Shown here: positions 52,307 through 61,277 of the stretch, piece after piece
Position numbering within the stretch: the first letter of the stretch is position 1
How the letters are laid out: each line of letters starts with the position of its first letter
Made by a program: the position numbers and the translations under genes
NCBI GenBank assembly: GCA_902780785.1
Contig: CACZGS010000003.1
Coordinates: 124,001-188,000 of the forward strand
DNA: 64,000 nucleotides
From: Oscillospiraceae bacterium
GTDB taxonomy: Bacteria; Bacillota; Clostridia; Saccharofermentanales; Saccharofermentanaceae
Direction: 5' to 3'
Notes under the pieces: model-generated
Seen by the model: the letters and a program-made list of their open reading frames with translations, nothing else
Databases searched by the model: none
Told to the model about the DNA's origin: nothing

Positions 52307-53419
52307 TCATTTCTGAAAATGCTGATAATCTTTGGGAGAAGACCAGTTTCCGCCCCATGTCCAGCCCTTTTTGGTAAAGGCTTTGTAGGCTTTATCCGAT
52401 GTCGTAATAACGTGAGCCTTCTTTGAAGACCTGTTGCTTACGTAATCTTTCGCATTGCTGTGGGAATACTGGGGCTTGCCGTCCTTATAGGTAACATACG
52501 GATTCTGCATGGGATTGATGTCGATCGCCCTGCCCAGAGCATGCTTGGAGAGCTTGCTTCCGCCTGTCGCTGCACGGTAGCAGAAACATGAAGTGTTATT
52601 GGCTTCGATGGAATTCCAGTCGGCAGTACCGGCGTTCTTTTCCCAGAAATCATCTATGAGATACATCGAATAGATCTGATAACCATCTGAAAAGAGCGAT
52701 TTGAAAATTCCGAGCACTTCGTCTGCAACGCTTTTATTTACTATCATTTCGCCGACCTGAATATCGTTATTGAAATTCATATGGAGCATCTTGAGATATC
52801 TCAGGTCGCTGAGCTTGATGTCATTATTCTTCTGGTAGGACTTGCCGTTGATCCTCTGGTAAACGCTGTCACCCTCTTCGATCTTAACGGCCGTGAAATA
52901 CTGTGAGAGATTATTCTTATCGATCTGGGAAGAACTAAGAAGCGTTCCCGCCTTGAGATCTGCAATGCTCGTAAGCTGTTCAGCCTCAGACGAGAATACA
53001 AAGCAATACTCTTCCTCCACTGCAGTATCTGAATTTTCTGATGATCCCGCGGATCCTTCGGAAGATTCAGCAGAAGGCGTTACCGACACCGTAGGCTGGG
53101 CTGTCGTGCTCTCCGATGCACTTTCAGACGCACTTTCAGACGAACTTGCGGAAGTGCTTTCAGATGTACTGTCCGATGTACTTGCAGCAGTGCTTCCGGC
53201 AGTACTTTCAGCTGTGCTCTCTGTCGTTCCCGGGGTCGTCATCTCAACCTGAGTATCAAGCGTAAGCAAAGTAGCTTCCTCAGAAACACTGACCTGTGAA
53301 TCCCCGCTGCCTTTTACATATTTGGCAGCGAAAATAATGGTGCCGGCGACAATTATGCACATTCCTGCTATAAGAAGTGCCGTAATAATGTTCTCTTTGC
53401 GCTTTCTTCTCTCAGACAA
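52307..53419 (-). CDS. Membrane-anchored M15-family peptidoglycan peptidase
   Basis: The protein has 370 residues. It has a short charged N-terminus, one membrane helix (about 14-35), a Ser/Thr/Glu low-complexity linker of about 65 residues and a C-terminal M15C peptidase domain. The zinc/active-site motif is SKHALGRAIDINP and the final His lies in KDYQHFQ. It likely cuts peptide stems in the cell wall (L-Ala-D-Glu or D,D type). I start at TTG 53419 because GAGGAG lies 8 bp upstream and MSERRKRKEN is a typical beginning; the in-frame ATG at 53458 has no ribosome binding site. Confidence 0.85.
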   Translation of the reverse strand: MSERRKRKENIITALLIAGMCIIVAGTIIFAAKYVKGSGDSQVSVSEEATLLTLDTQVEMTTPGTTESTAESTAGSTAASTSDSTSESTSASSSESASESASESTTAQPTVSVTPSAESSEGSAGSSENSDTAVEEEYCFVFSSEAEQLTSIADLKAGTLLSSSQIDKNNLSQYFTAVKIEEGDSVYQRINGKSYQKNNDIKLSDLRYLKMLHMNFNNDIQVGEMIVNKSVADEVLGIFKSLFSDGYQIYSMYLIDDFWEKNAGTADWNSIEANNTSCFCYRAATGGSKLSKHALGRAIDINPMQNPYVTYKDGKPQYSHSNAKDYVSNRSSKKAHVITTSDKAYKAFTKKGWTWGGNWSSPKDYQHFQK

Positions 53420-53523
53420 GTTCAAAACTCCTCGGATCGTTTCATATGGGAATTTCATTCCCCGACAATCTTATCACAGATTATGTTTTTCAAGTCAATT
53501 ATGATATTTAGTAACCGAAGTGT

Positions 53524-53529
53524 TATAAT
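53524..53529 (+). promoter_or_regulatory. -10 box of the tRNA-Leu gene
   Basis: TATAAT lies 13 bp upstream of the tRNA 5' end. The -35 region is weak. Confidence 0.6.
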
Positions 53530-53541
53530 GTTCGGCGAAAT

Positions 53542-53626
<85 letters not shown>

Positions 53627-53631
53627 AATAC

Positions 53632-53686
53632 AAGAGCCCCGCAAAGGTCCTCCGCGCTTCGCTTGTGCGGAAAATGCGGGGCTCTT
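53632..53686 (+). terminator. Hairpin after tRNA-Leu
   Basis: A 12-bp stem (AAGAGCCCCGCA with TGCGGGGCTCTT) encloses a smaller inner hairpin. There is no clean T-run, so termination efficiency is uncertain. Confidence 0.5.
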
Positions 53687-53731
53687 ATATTCGGTGCGGA
53701 CACCGGACAATCCGAGGCGGTGCGTTAATGC

Positions 53732-53737
53732 TATAAT
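53732..53737 (+). promoter_or_regulatory. -10 box for the gene at 53769
   Basis: TATAAT lies about 32 bp before the ATG; the -35 region is unclear. Confidence 0.45.
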
Positions 53738-53768
53738 CATTAACATCAAAGCTCATGGGAGATCTTAT

Positions 53769-54935
53769 ATGAATATCACGGGCATTAATTTCAAGTTCAC
53801 GATGATCAGCATATCCGAAGACCATACATTCGATCACACAAGCGAATGGGATATGCCCTTTGAAGGTGACGATCTTGTTATTACCGAGATCGTCAGAGAG
53901 GAAATACATACCAAGATCTGCAAATATCCCCTTGATCAGGAAATTATCAGCCAATTTAAAGCATTGATAGATAAGTACGGCATCACTGACTGGGCCGGCA
54001 AGACACCTTCATCACCTAAGATCATCGAACCGGGGAAATCCGGAACAGTACGCATTCTCACACTGAGATATGATGACGGTACAGAATCCGGGATCACTTT
54101 CAGGGAAGCTGACGGAAACACCGGAAACGAAGCATCTTCCGAATTCAGCAAGCTCTTATTCGATCTGACAAAAGATGATAAAAAGCTGTCGGAAGAAGTT
54201 ACCTACCCCACCCTTAAGGAATGCCTTAATCTCAAGGAAAAACACGGTCCTGTCGTTGCCGTTGAGACAAGCAGTTTCTCATCAGGCATGATGTATAACA
54301 GCAATGTCTGGTATAGGCAGTTAATAGAGAAGATCCCTGATAAGGAAGGCTTCGTCCGTGTAACCTTAAGAAGACAGCAGGGCAACCTTCCCGAGCAGAC
54401 TGACACGAAGGATGTAGCTTCCGATATCCTTGATAAAGTTCAGGAAATATCTGATAAAGAGAACCTCCCGGTGTGGCACTATACGGCCATCGATCCGAGC
54501 ATTCCTCCGGAAGTAGTTGTAATGGATTATTCCGCTTCTTCCAACATCAATGTCTATTACGATGACACGCTTATAACAGGCGCTCCGAAGATCAAGCGCA
54601 CCATCGGCGAATCAGCATGCAAGATGGGCGGAAAAGAAGTCGATAAAGCTATCTCGGAGCTTATAAAAGAATGCGTTGCAGCATCAGGCGCTAATATCGA
54701 AGTATCAACCGCAAACCCTTATCTTGCACCTGCCACTCAGGGCGGAATGCCGGTCACAACCGGTACAGTTAACGGATTCATGGGAATGGGTATGTTCATG
54801 AGCATGAACCAGGCAAAGCAAACACCCGCACCTGACACATCAGAGCCTGCACCCTCAGGTCCCTGGGACTGCCCGTGCGGCAAGACAGGAAATACGGGAA
54901 AGTTCTGTCCCGAATGCGGAAATCCGAGGTGCTGA
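53769..54935 (+). CDS. Zinc-ribbon protein, unknown function
   Basis: The protein has 388 residues. I place the start at ATG 53769, with GGGAG 7 bp upstream, rather than an in-frame ATG 75 bp earlier. MNITGINFKFTM opens a beta-rich N-terminal part; the middle is helical/beta with SNVWYRQLIEKIPDK; the C-terminus is a single zinc ribbon (WDCPCGKTGNTGKFCPECGNPRC in pieces). No enzyme motif is seen. The C-terminal ribbon resembles those ending the SPFH-like protein at 38.7 kb. The GNAT gene follows by 1 bp and is co-transcribed. Confidence 0.6.
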   Translation: MNITGINFKFTMISISEDHTFDHTSEWDMPFEGDDLVITEIVREEIHTKICKYPLDQEIISQFKALIDKYGITDWAGKTPSSPKIIEPGKSGTVRILTLRYDDGTESGITFREADGNTGNEASSEFSKLLFDLTKDDKKLSEEVTYPTLKECLNLKEKHGPVVAVETSSFSSGMMYNSNVWYRQLIEKIPDKEGFVRVTLRRQQGNLPEQTDTKDVASDILDKVQEISDKENLPVWHYTAIDPSIPPEVVVMDYSASSNINVYYDDTLITGAPKIKRTIGESACKMGGKEVDKAISELIKECVAASGANIEVSTANPYLAPATQGGMPVTTGTVNGFMGMGMFMSMNQAKQTPAPDTSEPAPSGPWDCPCGKTGNTGKFCPECGNPRC

Positions 54936-54936
54936 T

Positions 54937-55407
54937 ATGAACGTAAGACACGCTGAGATAAAAGACATTCCGGGAATCCTCGATCTGCTCATACAGGTCG
55001 ACATGGTCCATCACGAAGGCCGTCCGGACCTCTTCAAAGGTCCTGCGACAAAATACAACGCCGAGGAATTAAAGGAAATAATCGCTGACGATAAGACACC
55101 TGTTTTTGTCTGTGTCGATGACGACGGTTTCGTCGCAGGACACGCGTTCTGCATTGAGAAACAGGTGCTTGGCGATTCAGTCCTCACAGACATAAAAACG
55201 CTTTATATCGACGATATCTGCGTGGATGAAGGTCACCGCAGGATGAACATCGGGACAATGCTTTTCGAGCATGTAAAAGAATATGCAAAGACCAACGGTT
55301 TTTACAACATCACATTGAATGTCTGGGAGTGCAATCCGGGAGCCGGAAAGTTCTACGAAGCGCTTGGTTTCAAGCCTCAGAAGACCTGTATGGAAACCAT
55401 CCTCTGA
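54937..55407 (+). CDS. GNAT-family N-acetyltransferase
   Basis: The protein has 156 residues. The acetyl-CoA binding motif A is DDICVDEGHRRMNIGTML, and YEALGFKPQKT forms the C-terminal strand. Members acetylate small molecules or protein N-termini. It starts 1 bp after the stop of the zinc-ribbon gene. The substrate is unknown. Confidence 0.9.
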   Translation: MNVRHAEIKDIPGILDLLIQVDMVHHEGRPDLFKGPATKYNAEELKEIIADDKTPVFVCVDDDGFVAGHAFCIEKQVLGDSVLTDIKTLYIDDICVDEGHRRMNIGTMLFEHVKEYAKTNGFYNITLNVWECNPGAGKFYEALGFKPQKTCMETIL

Positions 55408-55409
55408 TA

Positions 55410-56798
55410 TTACCTGTAACGCCTCTCAGGGTGCTTGTCGTAGTATTCCTTCTTGTCGTTATACATCCTCTCGTCTGCGATGCGCATCGCATTGCGGATG
55501 TCTTCGCCTTCATGAACGACATATGTTCCGACAGATAAGCTGATATTCTCTTTGTCAGCCTGCTTCTCTAACCTCTCGATCCTTGCTTCAAGAGTCTTCT
55601 CATCCATGTCAAAAGCGAGGATCATGAACTCATCGCCGCCGGCACGGTAGACGTCACCTTCAAAGAACACACCTGCAAGAGTGCTAGCCGTAGTCTTAAG
55701 GAGATGGTCGCCTTCGGTGTGGCCGCTCTCATCATTGACGCGCTTAAGACCGTTAAGGTCAGAGAAAATGACGGAATACGGATATTTGACATCTGTCTTT
55801 CCTGAAATGATGTCGCTGATCATGTTATTCATTGCATTACGGTTCTTGGCGCCCGTGAGCATATCCATGGTGCTGAGCATTTCGAGCCTCTGCAAAAGCT
55901 GGTAATTGGCGATCTCGGAAGCGATAAAGAACGTAGTAAGTTCAAGAGTTTCCTTGATCCTTACGGTACTCTCCTCATTGAAGTTCAGAGCCCACATATA
56001 ACCAAGAGTATTCTCGTTATAGATCAAAGGGTACAATACGATGCTGTGTACGTTCGCATCGCTGAGAGACTTGTACCATACGGGGTTTACGGACTCAAGC
56101 CACTCCCTGTCCTGCTGGTTCTTAACGATAACGCAGGTGCTGCCTCCTATTGTGCCGTCCCATGTCTGTGTGATATCGAAGAATCCTTCATCAAGGAAAT
56201 TATCCATGGGCTGGACCGTGCTTCCCGGATTGATGGATTCACAGAATGTCTTACACTCGCGGGTCTCTTTGTCGACAAGCAGGATGCAGCAGTGATCGGA
56301 CTCGCAGATCTTTCTGATGTCGTCGATAACGTCCTTTATCTTCTCCCTGATATTGCCTGAAGCTCTGAGCTTTATGCATGTCTCAAGGACCTTTGCAGAT
56401 GTATCAGCTGAAAGGCTTGCCCTTTGCTCAGCATCTACGTGAGGCGTTACTTCATAGGAATATAAGCAATAACCCGTTCCCTCTTTGTCAGAGTCCAGTG
56501 GGAGCAGGAACATGTTGAGCCAGAGGTTCATAAAGGGCAGATTTACATATGTATGGAGAGGCTGACCCAATATCGCGCTCCTGTAGCAGAAGTCCTCGAA
56601 ATTCTTATCCTCAGGGAAGAATTCCTGATAAGGGGAACCCGGAACAAATTCCTTATGCATGGTGGCGAGCATTTCATCGCAGTGAGCCTTATTGCCCGCC
56701 ACGATGCGGATATTCCCGTAGTGATCATTCGGGAGAATATCAACAGACATAATACATGCCTTAGATTTATAGCCGGAAAGTAAACTCTCAAAATCCAT
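55410..56798 (-). CDS. GGDEF-domain protein (probable diguanylate cyclase) with sensor domains
   Basis: The protein has 462 residues. An N-terminal PAS-like part (about 1-120) and a GAF-like domain (about 140-295) are followed by a GGDEF domain (about 320-455) with FSDLNGLKRVNDESGH and the active motif RAGGDEFM. Four residues before this the I-site RxxD reads FEGD, so product inhibition is probably lost. There is no membrane segment, so it senses inside the cell. The minus-strand promoter contains TGGTATTCT as an extended -10, and GAGGAG lies 7-8 bp before the ATG. It is convergent with the GNAT gene. Confidence 0.9.
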   Translation of the reverse strand: MDFESLLSGYKSKACIMSVDILPNDHYGNIRIVAGNKAHCDEMLATMHKEFVPGSPYQEFFPEDKNFEDFCYRSAILGQPLHTYVNLPFMNLWLNMFLLPLDSDKEGTGYCLYSYEVTPHVDAEQRASLSADTSAKVLETCIKLRASGNIREKIKDVIDDIRKICESDHCCILLVDKETRECKTFCESINPGSTVQPMDNFLDEGFFDITQTWDGTIGGSTCVIVKNQQDREWLESVNPVWYKSLSDANVHSIVLYPLIYNENTLGYMWALNFNEESTVRIKETLELTTFFIASEIANYQLLQRLEMLSTMDMLTGAKNRNAMNNMISDIISGKTDVKYPYSVIFSDLNGLKRVNDESGHTEGDHLLKTTASTLAGVFFEGDVYRAGGDEFMILAFDMDEKTLEARIERLEKQADKENISLSVGTYVVHEGEDIRNAMRIADERMYNDKKEYYDKHPERRYR

Positions 56799-56977
56799 GT
56801 TTTATCTCCTCGCCAATAACCTTAACTAAAGAATACCATTAAAAAAAACAGGATATAGTTGCTGTCTGATTTTGTTAAGAATTCTTTACACAAACTGCGA
56901 TTTTATTTCATTTTTAAACAGCTTGGCAGCCGCAAAACTTATACAGTACCGGCCTTTGCCCTTGAATTCAGCTGTCA

Positions 56978-57006
56978 TTGACATCAATTTTGCCCTTTTG
57001 TATATT
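56978..57006 (+). promoter_or_regulatory. Promoter of the TFIIB-ribbon gene
   Basis: TTGACA (56978-56983), a 17-bp spacer and TATATT (57001-57006), about 35 bp before the ATG at 57042, with GAGGGG as ribosome binding site. Confidence 0.75.
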
Positions 57007-57041
57007 TAAATTGGATTAACTGATAAGAGGGGTAGTTATAT

Positions 57042-58619
57042 ATGGCAATCTGGGATAAACCCGCTAAGGGCGGGTTCGGCAGTTCTGGAACCGAGACGTT
57101 TTCGGCGAATGCCGTAAAATGTCCAAACTGCGGCTCCAATCTCATTTACGATTCCATCCGCGGCGCATGCATCTGCAGTAACTGCGGCGGTCTTTTCGAT
57201 CCTTCCACATTAGATAAGGTCGGAGCATTCGGATTTGTTAATCCCGAGAAAGACTACGACGGTACGATCGAGATAAGCGAGGAGGATGCCAAGCGTGTCG
57301 AGATCGTCTGCAACTCCTGCGGTGCCCAGATCGTAACCGACAAGAACACCGCATCGACGTTCTGTGCTTTCTGCGGTTCCCCTGCCCTCGTCACAAGAAG
57401 ACTTACCAGGGAATTTAAGCCTGACTACATCATTCCTTTCAAGTTCGACAAAGCAAAAGCAATCAGCTTATTTGAAGAGCATTGCGCGACGGTAAGCCAC
57501 CTGCCCAAGAACTTCAGATCCAAGAAGATCCTTGAGAAGATGACTGGCCTTTATGTGCCTACATGGATCATATCGACTGAGGTCGAAGTCAATGTAGCCG
57601 GTAAAGGCAACAAAGGTAAGATGGTGGACGATGCTTATTCCAATAATCATTCGTCTTCCGGAGGCAACTACCAGATGCTCACATTCGGCAAGGTCAAGTT
57701 CAGGCTTAAGAATGTGCCTTTCGACGGCGAGATCAAGATCCCTAACCGCCTTATGGCCGCATGTGAACCATTCGACTATTCAGAGCTGATCAAGTTCAGG
57801 CCTGAATATCTGCAGGGTTACTTTGCAGAGAAATACGATGAGCAGCCGCTGGACATGACAGACAGGATCTACAAGCGTTTTGACAAATATGCTTTCCAGG
57901 TATGCGAACAGATCACATTCGGATACGATTCCTTTGTTCCCGATACCAACGCAAGCTATACAAGTTACAACAATCAGAACATCAAATACGCGCTTCTTCC
58001 CTGCTGGTTCCTGAACGTTGAATTCGACGGCAAGAGCTATCAGTACATCGTAAACGGCCAGACAGGAAAAGTTGCCGGCGATTTCCCTTATGCAAAGGGC
58101 TGGGAGACCATCGAGAGAACAAGCAGAAAAGCAAAGATCAACGCGATCAGCCTCAACACCGGTCTGCGCGCAGGTCTTTACCTTCTCCCTGCACTGCTGC
58201 TTTGTTCAGTCCGATTGTTCAAATTCGGCGACACATTCAAATGGATGAAGTTTGTCTATAACAGCCCCGGAGAGATCATTATCGTTCTTGTTACCATGGG
58301 ACTTCTTACATATTTCCTCGCAGAGATCCTGCCTAAGATCCTTCACAGCAAGGAAAAGAAAGATCTTGAATCGCTCTCCCAGGCAAGCAGCCACGACATA
58401 GCTGAAGAACAGGGTGCAGAAGCTTATTTCGACACTACATTCCCTGTCGTCGCATATGAGACCACCCAGGATTTCGTTTCATTGGAGGAAGGCTGGAAAT
58501 ACGGCGAAGAGAAGCAGTACGACTTCCTGTCCGCACAGCCTGAAGCCGAAGAACAGTCTTACGATGAGAATGCAACGGAATTCGAGAAGCAGGGTCACGG
58601 CAGACGCATGATGCACTGA
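57042..58619 (+). CDS. TFIIB-ribbon-type zinc-ribbon membrane protein
   Basis: The protein has 525 residues. The N-terminus carries two zinc ribbons: C27-x2-C30 with C45-x2-C48 (VKCPNCGSNLI, CSNCGGLFD), then CNSCGAQIV and CAFCGSPALV. A large alpha/beta core follows, with PFKFDKAKAI, LYVPTWIIS, NSNVWY-like and FLNVEFDGKSYQYIVNGQTG. Two membrane segments lie near the C-terminus (about 381-430), and an acidic tail ends RRMMH. This layout is shared by bacterial proteins often found near SPFH and TerD genes. The function is unknown; a membrane-linked chaperone or assembly role has been suggested for relatives. Confidence 0.82.
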   Translation: MAIWDKPAKGGFGSSGTETFSANAVKCPNCGSNLIYDSIRGACICSNCGGLFDPSTLDKVGAFGFVNPEKDYDGTIEISEEDAKRVEIVCNSCGAQIVTDKNTASTFCAFCGSPALVTRRLTREFKPDYIIPFKFDKAKAISLFEEHCATVSHLPKNFRSKKILEKMTGLYVPTWIISTEVEVNVAGKGNKGKMVDDAYSNNHSSSGGNYQMLTFGKVKFRLKNVPFDGEIKIPNRLMAACEPFDYSELIKFRPEYLQGYFAEKYDEQPLDMTDRIYKRFDKYAFQVCEQITFGYDSFVPDTNASYTSYNNQNIKYALLPCWFLNVEFDGKSYQYIVNGQTGKVAGDFPYAKGWETIERTSRKAKINAISLNTGLRAGLYLLPALLLCSVRLFKFGDTFKWMKFVYNSPGEIIIVLVTMGLLTYFLAEILPKILHSKEKKDLESLSQASSHDIAEEQGAEAYFDTTFPVVAYETTQDFVSLEEGWKYGEEKQYDFLSAQPEAEEQSYDENATEFEKQGHGRRMMH

Positions 58620-58670
58620 TGCTTCATGCTTTCTTAAGTCTTATCGCGTTAGAACAAAGAAGACCTTTTG

Positions 58671-59417
58671 TCAGCTCTTTCTCGCTTTGACCAGAAGGAA
58701 ATCCGGCTTGTGGAACAGGTCGTAATAGTCAGGATACTTCTGCAAAAGCTCGTCCGAAGGCAACGGTTCGACGAGCTTCTCGATCGCAAAGCCGCATTCA
58801 ACAAGATCATTGATCACCGTCGAGAACATCCTGTGATAGATCTTCACGTTGTCAACAAACCACGTGGTATCGCGCTCGCCTTCTTTTCCGTAGTTTGCGA
58901 GATTAACGTGGATCTTAAGGCCGTTCTCATCCGTAGTCCACCTTTTTCCATATGTATCAGAGTGGCACGTAACGACCGGGTGCTCCTGGGAGAAGATGAA
59001 CCTTCCGCCCTCCTTTAAGAGCCTGTTAACGTTATTTACCACGCCCTTGAAATCCTCAATGTAGTGAAGCGCAAGTGAACTTATTACAAGATCAAAACCG
59101 CCTTCGAGCTTGCCGATATCTTCCATGGGCATGCAGATATAAGTGATCGCCGGATCACTGTTCTTCTCCCTTGCCACTTCGAGCATCTTCTCAGAGATAT
59201 CGATGCCTGTGACTTCTTTTGCACCCATCCTGATATACTCCATGCACGCTTCGCCGGCACCGCACCCGAGATCAAGGATCCTCAAGTCCTTAAGGTCAGG
59301 CAGCAATCTGAAGAGCTCAGGTATCTCGAAAAGGTTATTTGCATTCATTTCCCTTTCCCTGAGCTTCTGATAACCTTCGAAAAATGTCTCGTTGTCGAAA
59401 ATATTCTGCTTTGCCAT
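58671..59417 (-). CDS. Class I SAM-dependent methyltransferase
   Basis: The protein has 248 residues. Motif I is LRILDLGCGAGEACMEYIRMG, motif II is EVTGIDISEKMLEVA, and the central acidic motif is FDLVISSLALHYIEDF; RFIFSQEHPVVTCHSDT follows. It belongs to the UbiE/UbiG-like group, but the substrate is unknown. I start at ATG 59417 with GGGGG upstream; the longer in-frame start at 59486 would run into the terminator hairpin. Confidence 0.9.
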   Translation of the reverse strand: MAKQNIFDNETFFEGYQKLREREMNANNLFEIPELFRLLPDLKDLRILDLGCGAGEACMEYIRMGAKEVTGIDISEKMLEVAREKNSDPAITYICMPMEDIGKLEGGFDLVISSLALHYIEDFKGVVNNVNRLLKEGGRFIFSQEHPVVTCHSDTYGKRWTTDENGLKIHVNLANYGKEGERDTTWFVDNVKIYHRMFSTVINDLVECGFAIEKLVEPLPSDELLQKYPDYYDLFHKPDFLLVKARKS

Positions 59418-59455
59418 ATTTATTACCCCCGTTTTCGATGAGACCAATTGTACTA

Positions 59456-59492
59456 CAAAAAACAAACGGCGCCTCAATTGAGACACCGTCTG
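59456..59492 (-). terminator. Intrinsic terminator of the HerA-like gene
   Basis: On the minus strand ACGGTGTCTC pairs with GAGGCGCCGT (two G-T pairs) around AATT, followed by TTTGTTTTTTG. Confidence 0.8.
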
Positions 59493-59512
59493 AAGTAATC
59501 AGTCTTACAATA

Positions 59513-61129
59513 TCAGAGCTGAGGAGTATCGTTGTGCTGTGTTCTAGGGCTCTTGTTAACATGGATGAACATGTTGTGCAGGAGGTTAACAGAAGTAAGG
59601 ATAACTTCACCCTGATTGAGCTTTCTGACGTGCTTGATAGCGTAATCGTCAAGGTGGCTCTCTACTGCACGGATCTCATCGTTGAGCATGAGTCTGTGAA
59701 TGAGCATCGTACCGATCTGACCGAAGAGGATCGGAGATACGTCCTTCGGGTTCTGTGTTGTGAGGTAAAGGAAGATACCCTTCTTACGTCCTTCTCTTGC
59801 AAGGAGTGTAAGACCGCCGTGATATTCCTTGTCGGAGTATCTGGACTTGGCATATCTGTGTACCTCGTCGATAAAGAATACGAACGGGCAAACCTCGTCT
59901 CTGGACATAACGAATGTACTTACGAGGTCGATGATCATGCCGCCGATACCTTCGGAAGCACCGAGTTGTGATGTATCGATATAAAGGCTCTCTTCAGGAA
60001 GATGGATGAAATCTTCGATAACGTCGAGGAGGTTATACATGCTCGGATCGTTGGAGAAGAATGACAGGAACTTAGTGTTCGTCATCTGATACTGGATCTT
60101 CTGAACGAGTGAGGAGTTGAGGTTAGCTCTCAATGTATCGTAACGGTACTTGAAGTTGTAATCGCTGTCTCTGTCAGGTTCGCAAACGGACTCAGCCTGG
60201 ATCTGCTCAGGAAGGAGCTCGATGTTGAAATCAACGTCGTCCTTACCTACGGATGCGATGTTCTCCTGAACCTCTTCGATATCCTCACCAACCTTGGGAT
60301 AGTAAGTATTGGAACCGATCTTCTTCATATAACGGAGTGATGTGATAGCCTCGGAAAGGACTGCGCCCTGTGAGCTGTTCTCTGTCTCGAAGAGCTTCTC
60401 CCACTGCTCCATTGAGATCTTTCCGGGAGATACTGTAGTATCAACACCGAGTGTGAGCTTTGTGATCTCTTCATTTGTGAATGCGTTTCTGTACTCGCCA
60501 GTAGGGTCAATGATAAGAGCCTTTCTTCTTGTTGAGACAACCTTATCAAGGATGGCAAGAGCCGTTGTGGACTTACCGCTGTTCGTAGCGCCGATGCACA
60601 TAAGATGACGGTTGAAGAGCGTGCTGGGCTTGAGGCATACCTCAGCCTGAGACTTATTAAGATAAGTAGCGAAAGAAGGAAGCGGTTCCTCATCTCCGCC
60701 TGTGAATTCGAGTGAAGCCAGGAAGAGCTTATAAACGTCATCAGTTGCGAGGTAAACCTTATCGGTGATACCGAGTGTGTTAAAACCTGCGAGCTGGAAC
60801 TTATCGGAATCTGTGGGCATGAGAGAGATAGTGTCGATGCAGACTTCCTGATAGTCGTTGGACTTAACGTCACCGGTCTTCATCTCATAGATGCTCTTTC
60901 TGGAAGCCTTATTCTCAAAGATCTCACCAAGGAACAGACCAACTACGGAGTCGATGATTACGAAGTTGTTGATCGTGTTAGGAAGAAAAGATTTGTTAAA
61001 TCTTGATCTGTCGGACATCAGGTTAAAGTTCTCAACCTGCGCAACGCAGTTACTTCTGTATACCTGGGTTACCTTGCCGATGTAAAAATCCTCGGGATTC
61101 TTACCTGCATAAAGAGCTTCAATAGTCAT
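59513..61129 (-). CDS. HerA-like ATPase/translocase, stand-alone
   Basis: The protein has 538 residues. An N-terminal HAS-barrel-like part (about 1-150) precedes a RecA-type domain with Walker A GATNSGKSTTA (180-190), DPTGEYRNAF, Walker B FVFFIDEVHRYA and a sensor-type stretch (YLTTQNPKDVSPILFGQIGTMLIHRL in pieces). HerA hexamers usually translocate along DNA with the nuclease NurA; no NurA gene is in the window. I start at ATG 61129 with GGAGG 6 bp upstream; an in-frame TTG at 61207 has none. A divergent zinc-ribbon gene starts 148 bp away and shares the intergenic region. Confidence 0.85.
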   Translation of the reverse strand: MTIEALYAGKNPEDFYIGKVTQVYRSNCVAQVENFNLMSDRSRFNKSFLPNTINNFVIIDSVVGLFLGEIFENKASRKSIYEMKTGDVKSNDYQEVCIDTISLMPTDSDKFQLAGFNTLGITDKVYLATDDVYKLFLASLEFTGGDEEPLPSFATYLNKSQAEVCLKPSTLFNRHLMCIGATNSGKSTTALAILDKVVSTRRKALIIDPTGEYRNAFTNEEITKLTLGVDTTVSPGKISMEQWEKLFETENSSQGAVLSEAITSLRYMKKIGSNTYYPKVGEDIEEVQENIASVGKDDVDFNIELLPEQIQAESVCEPDRDSDYNFKYRYDTLRANLNSSLVQKIQYQMTNTKFLSFFSNDPSMYNLLDVIEDFIHLPEESLYIDTSQLGASEGIGGMIIDLVSTFVMSRDEVCPFVFFIDEVHRYAKSRYSDKEYHGGLTLLAREGRKKGIFLYLTTQNPKDVSPILFGQIGTMLIHRLMLNDEIRAVESHLDDYAIKHVRKLNQGEVILTSVNLLHNMFIHVNKSPRTQHNDTPQL

Positions 61130-61156
61130 GTAAAGCCTCCTGAATTGTAATGTGAA

Positions 61157-61170
61157 TGGACCGGGGTCCA
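61157..61170. promoter_or_regulatory. Palindromic element in the HerA/zinc-ribbon divergent region
   Basis: TGGACC and GGTCCA flank two G bases (61157-61170). It lies in the 5' leader of the HerA gene, downstream of an AT-rich -10 region. It could be an operator for both divergent genes. Confidence 0.4.
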
Positions 61171-61277
61171 AAAAAGCACTTAATATATTATATATCCCTG
61201 ACAGCAAAAATGGTAAATTTTTCTTTCAAATCTGATATTATATGTATCGGAATATGTCTATTTAAGGGGATGGTAAT

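Noticed and set aside
53632..53686. Tandem second tRNA
   Set aside because: The sequence folds as a hairpin but has no anticodon arm or CCA end.
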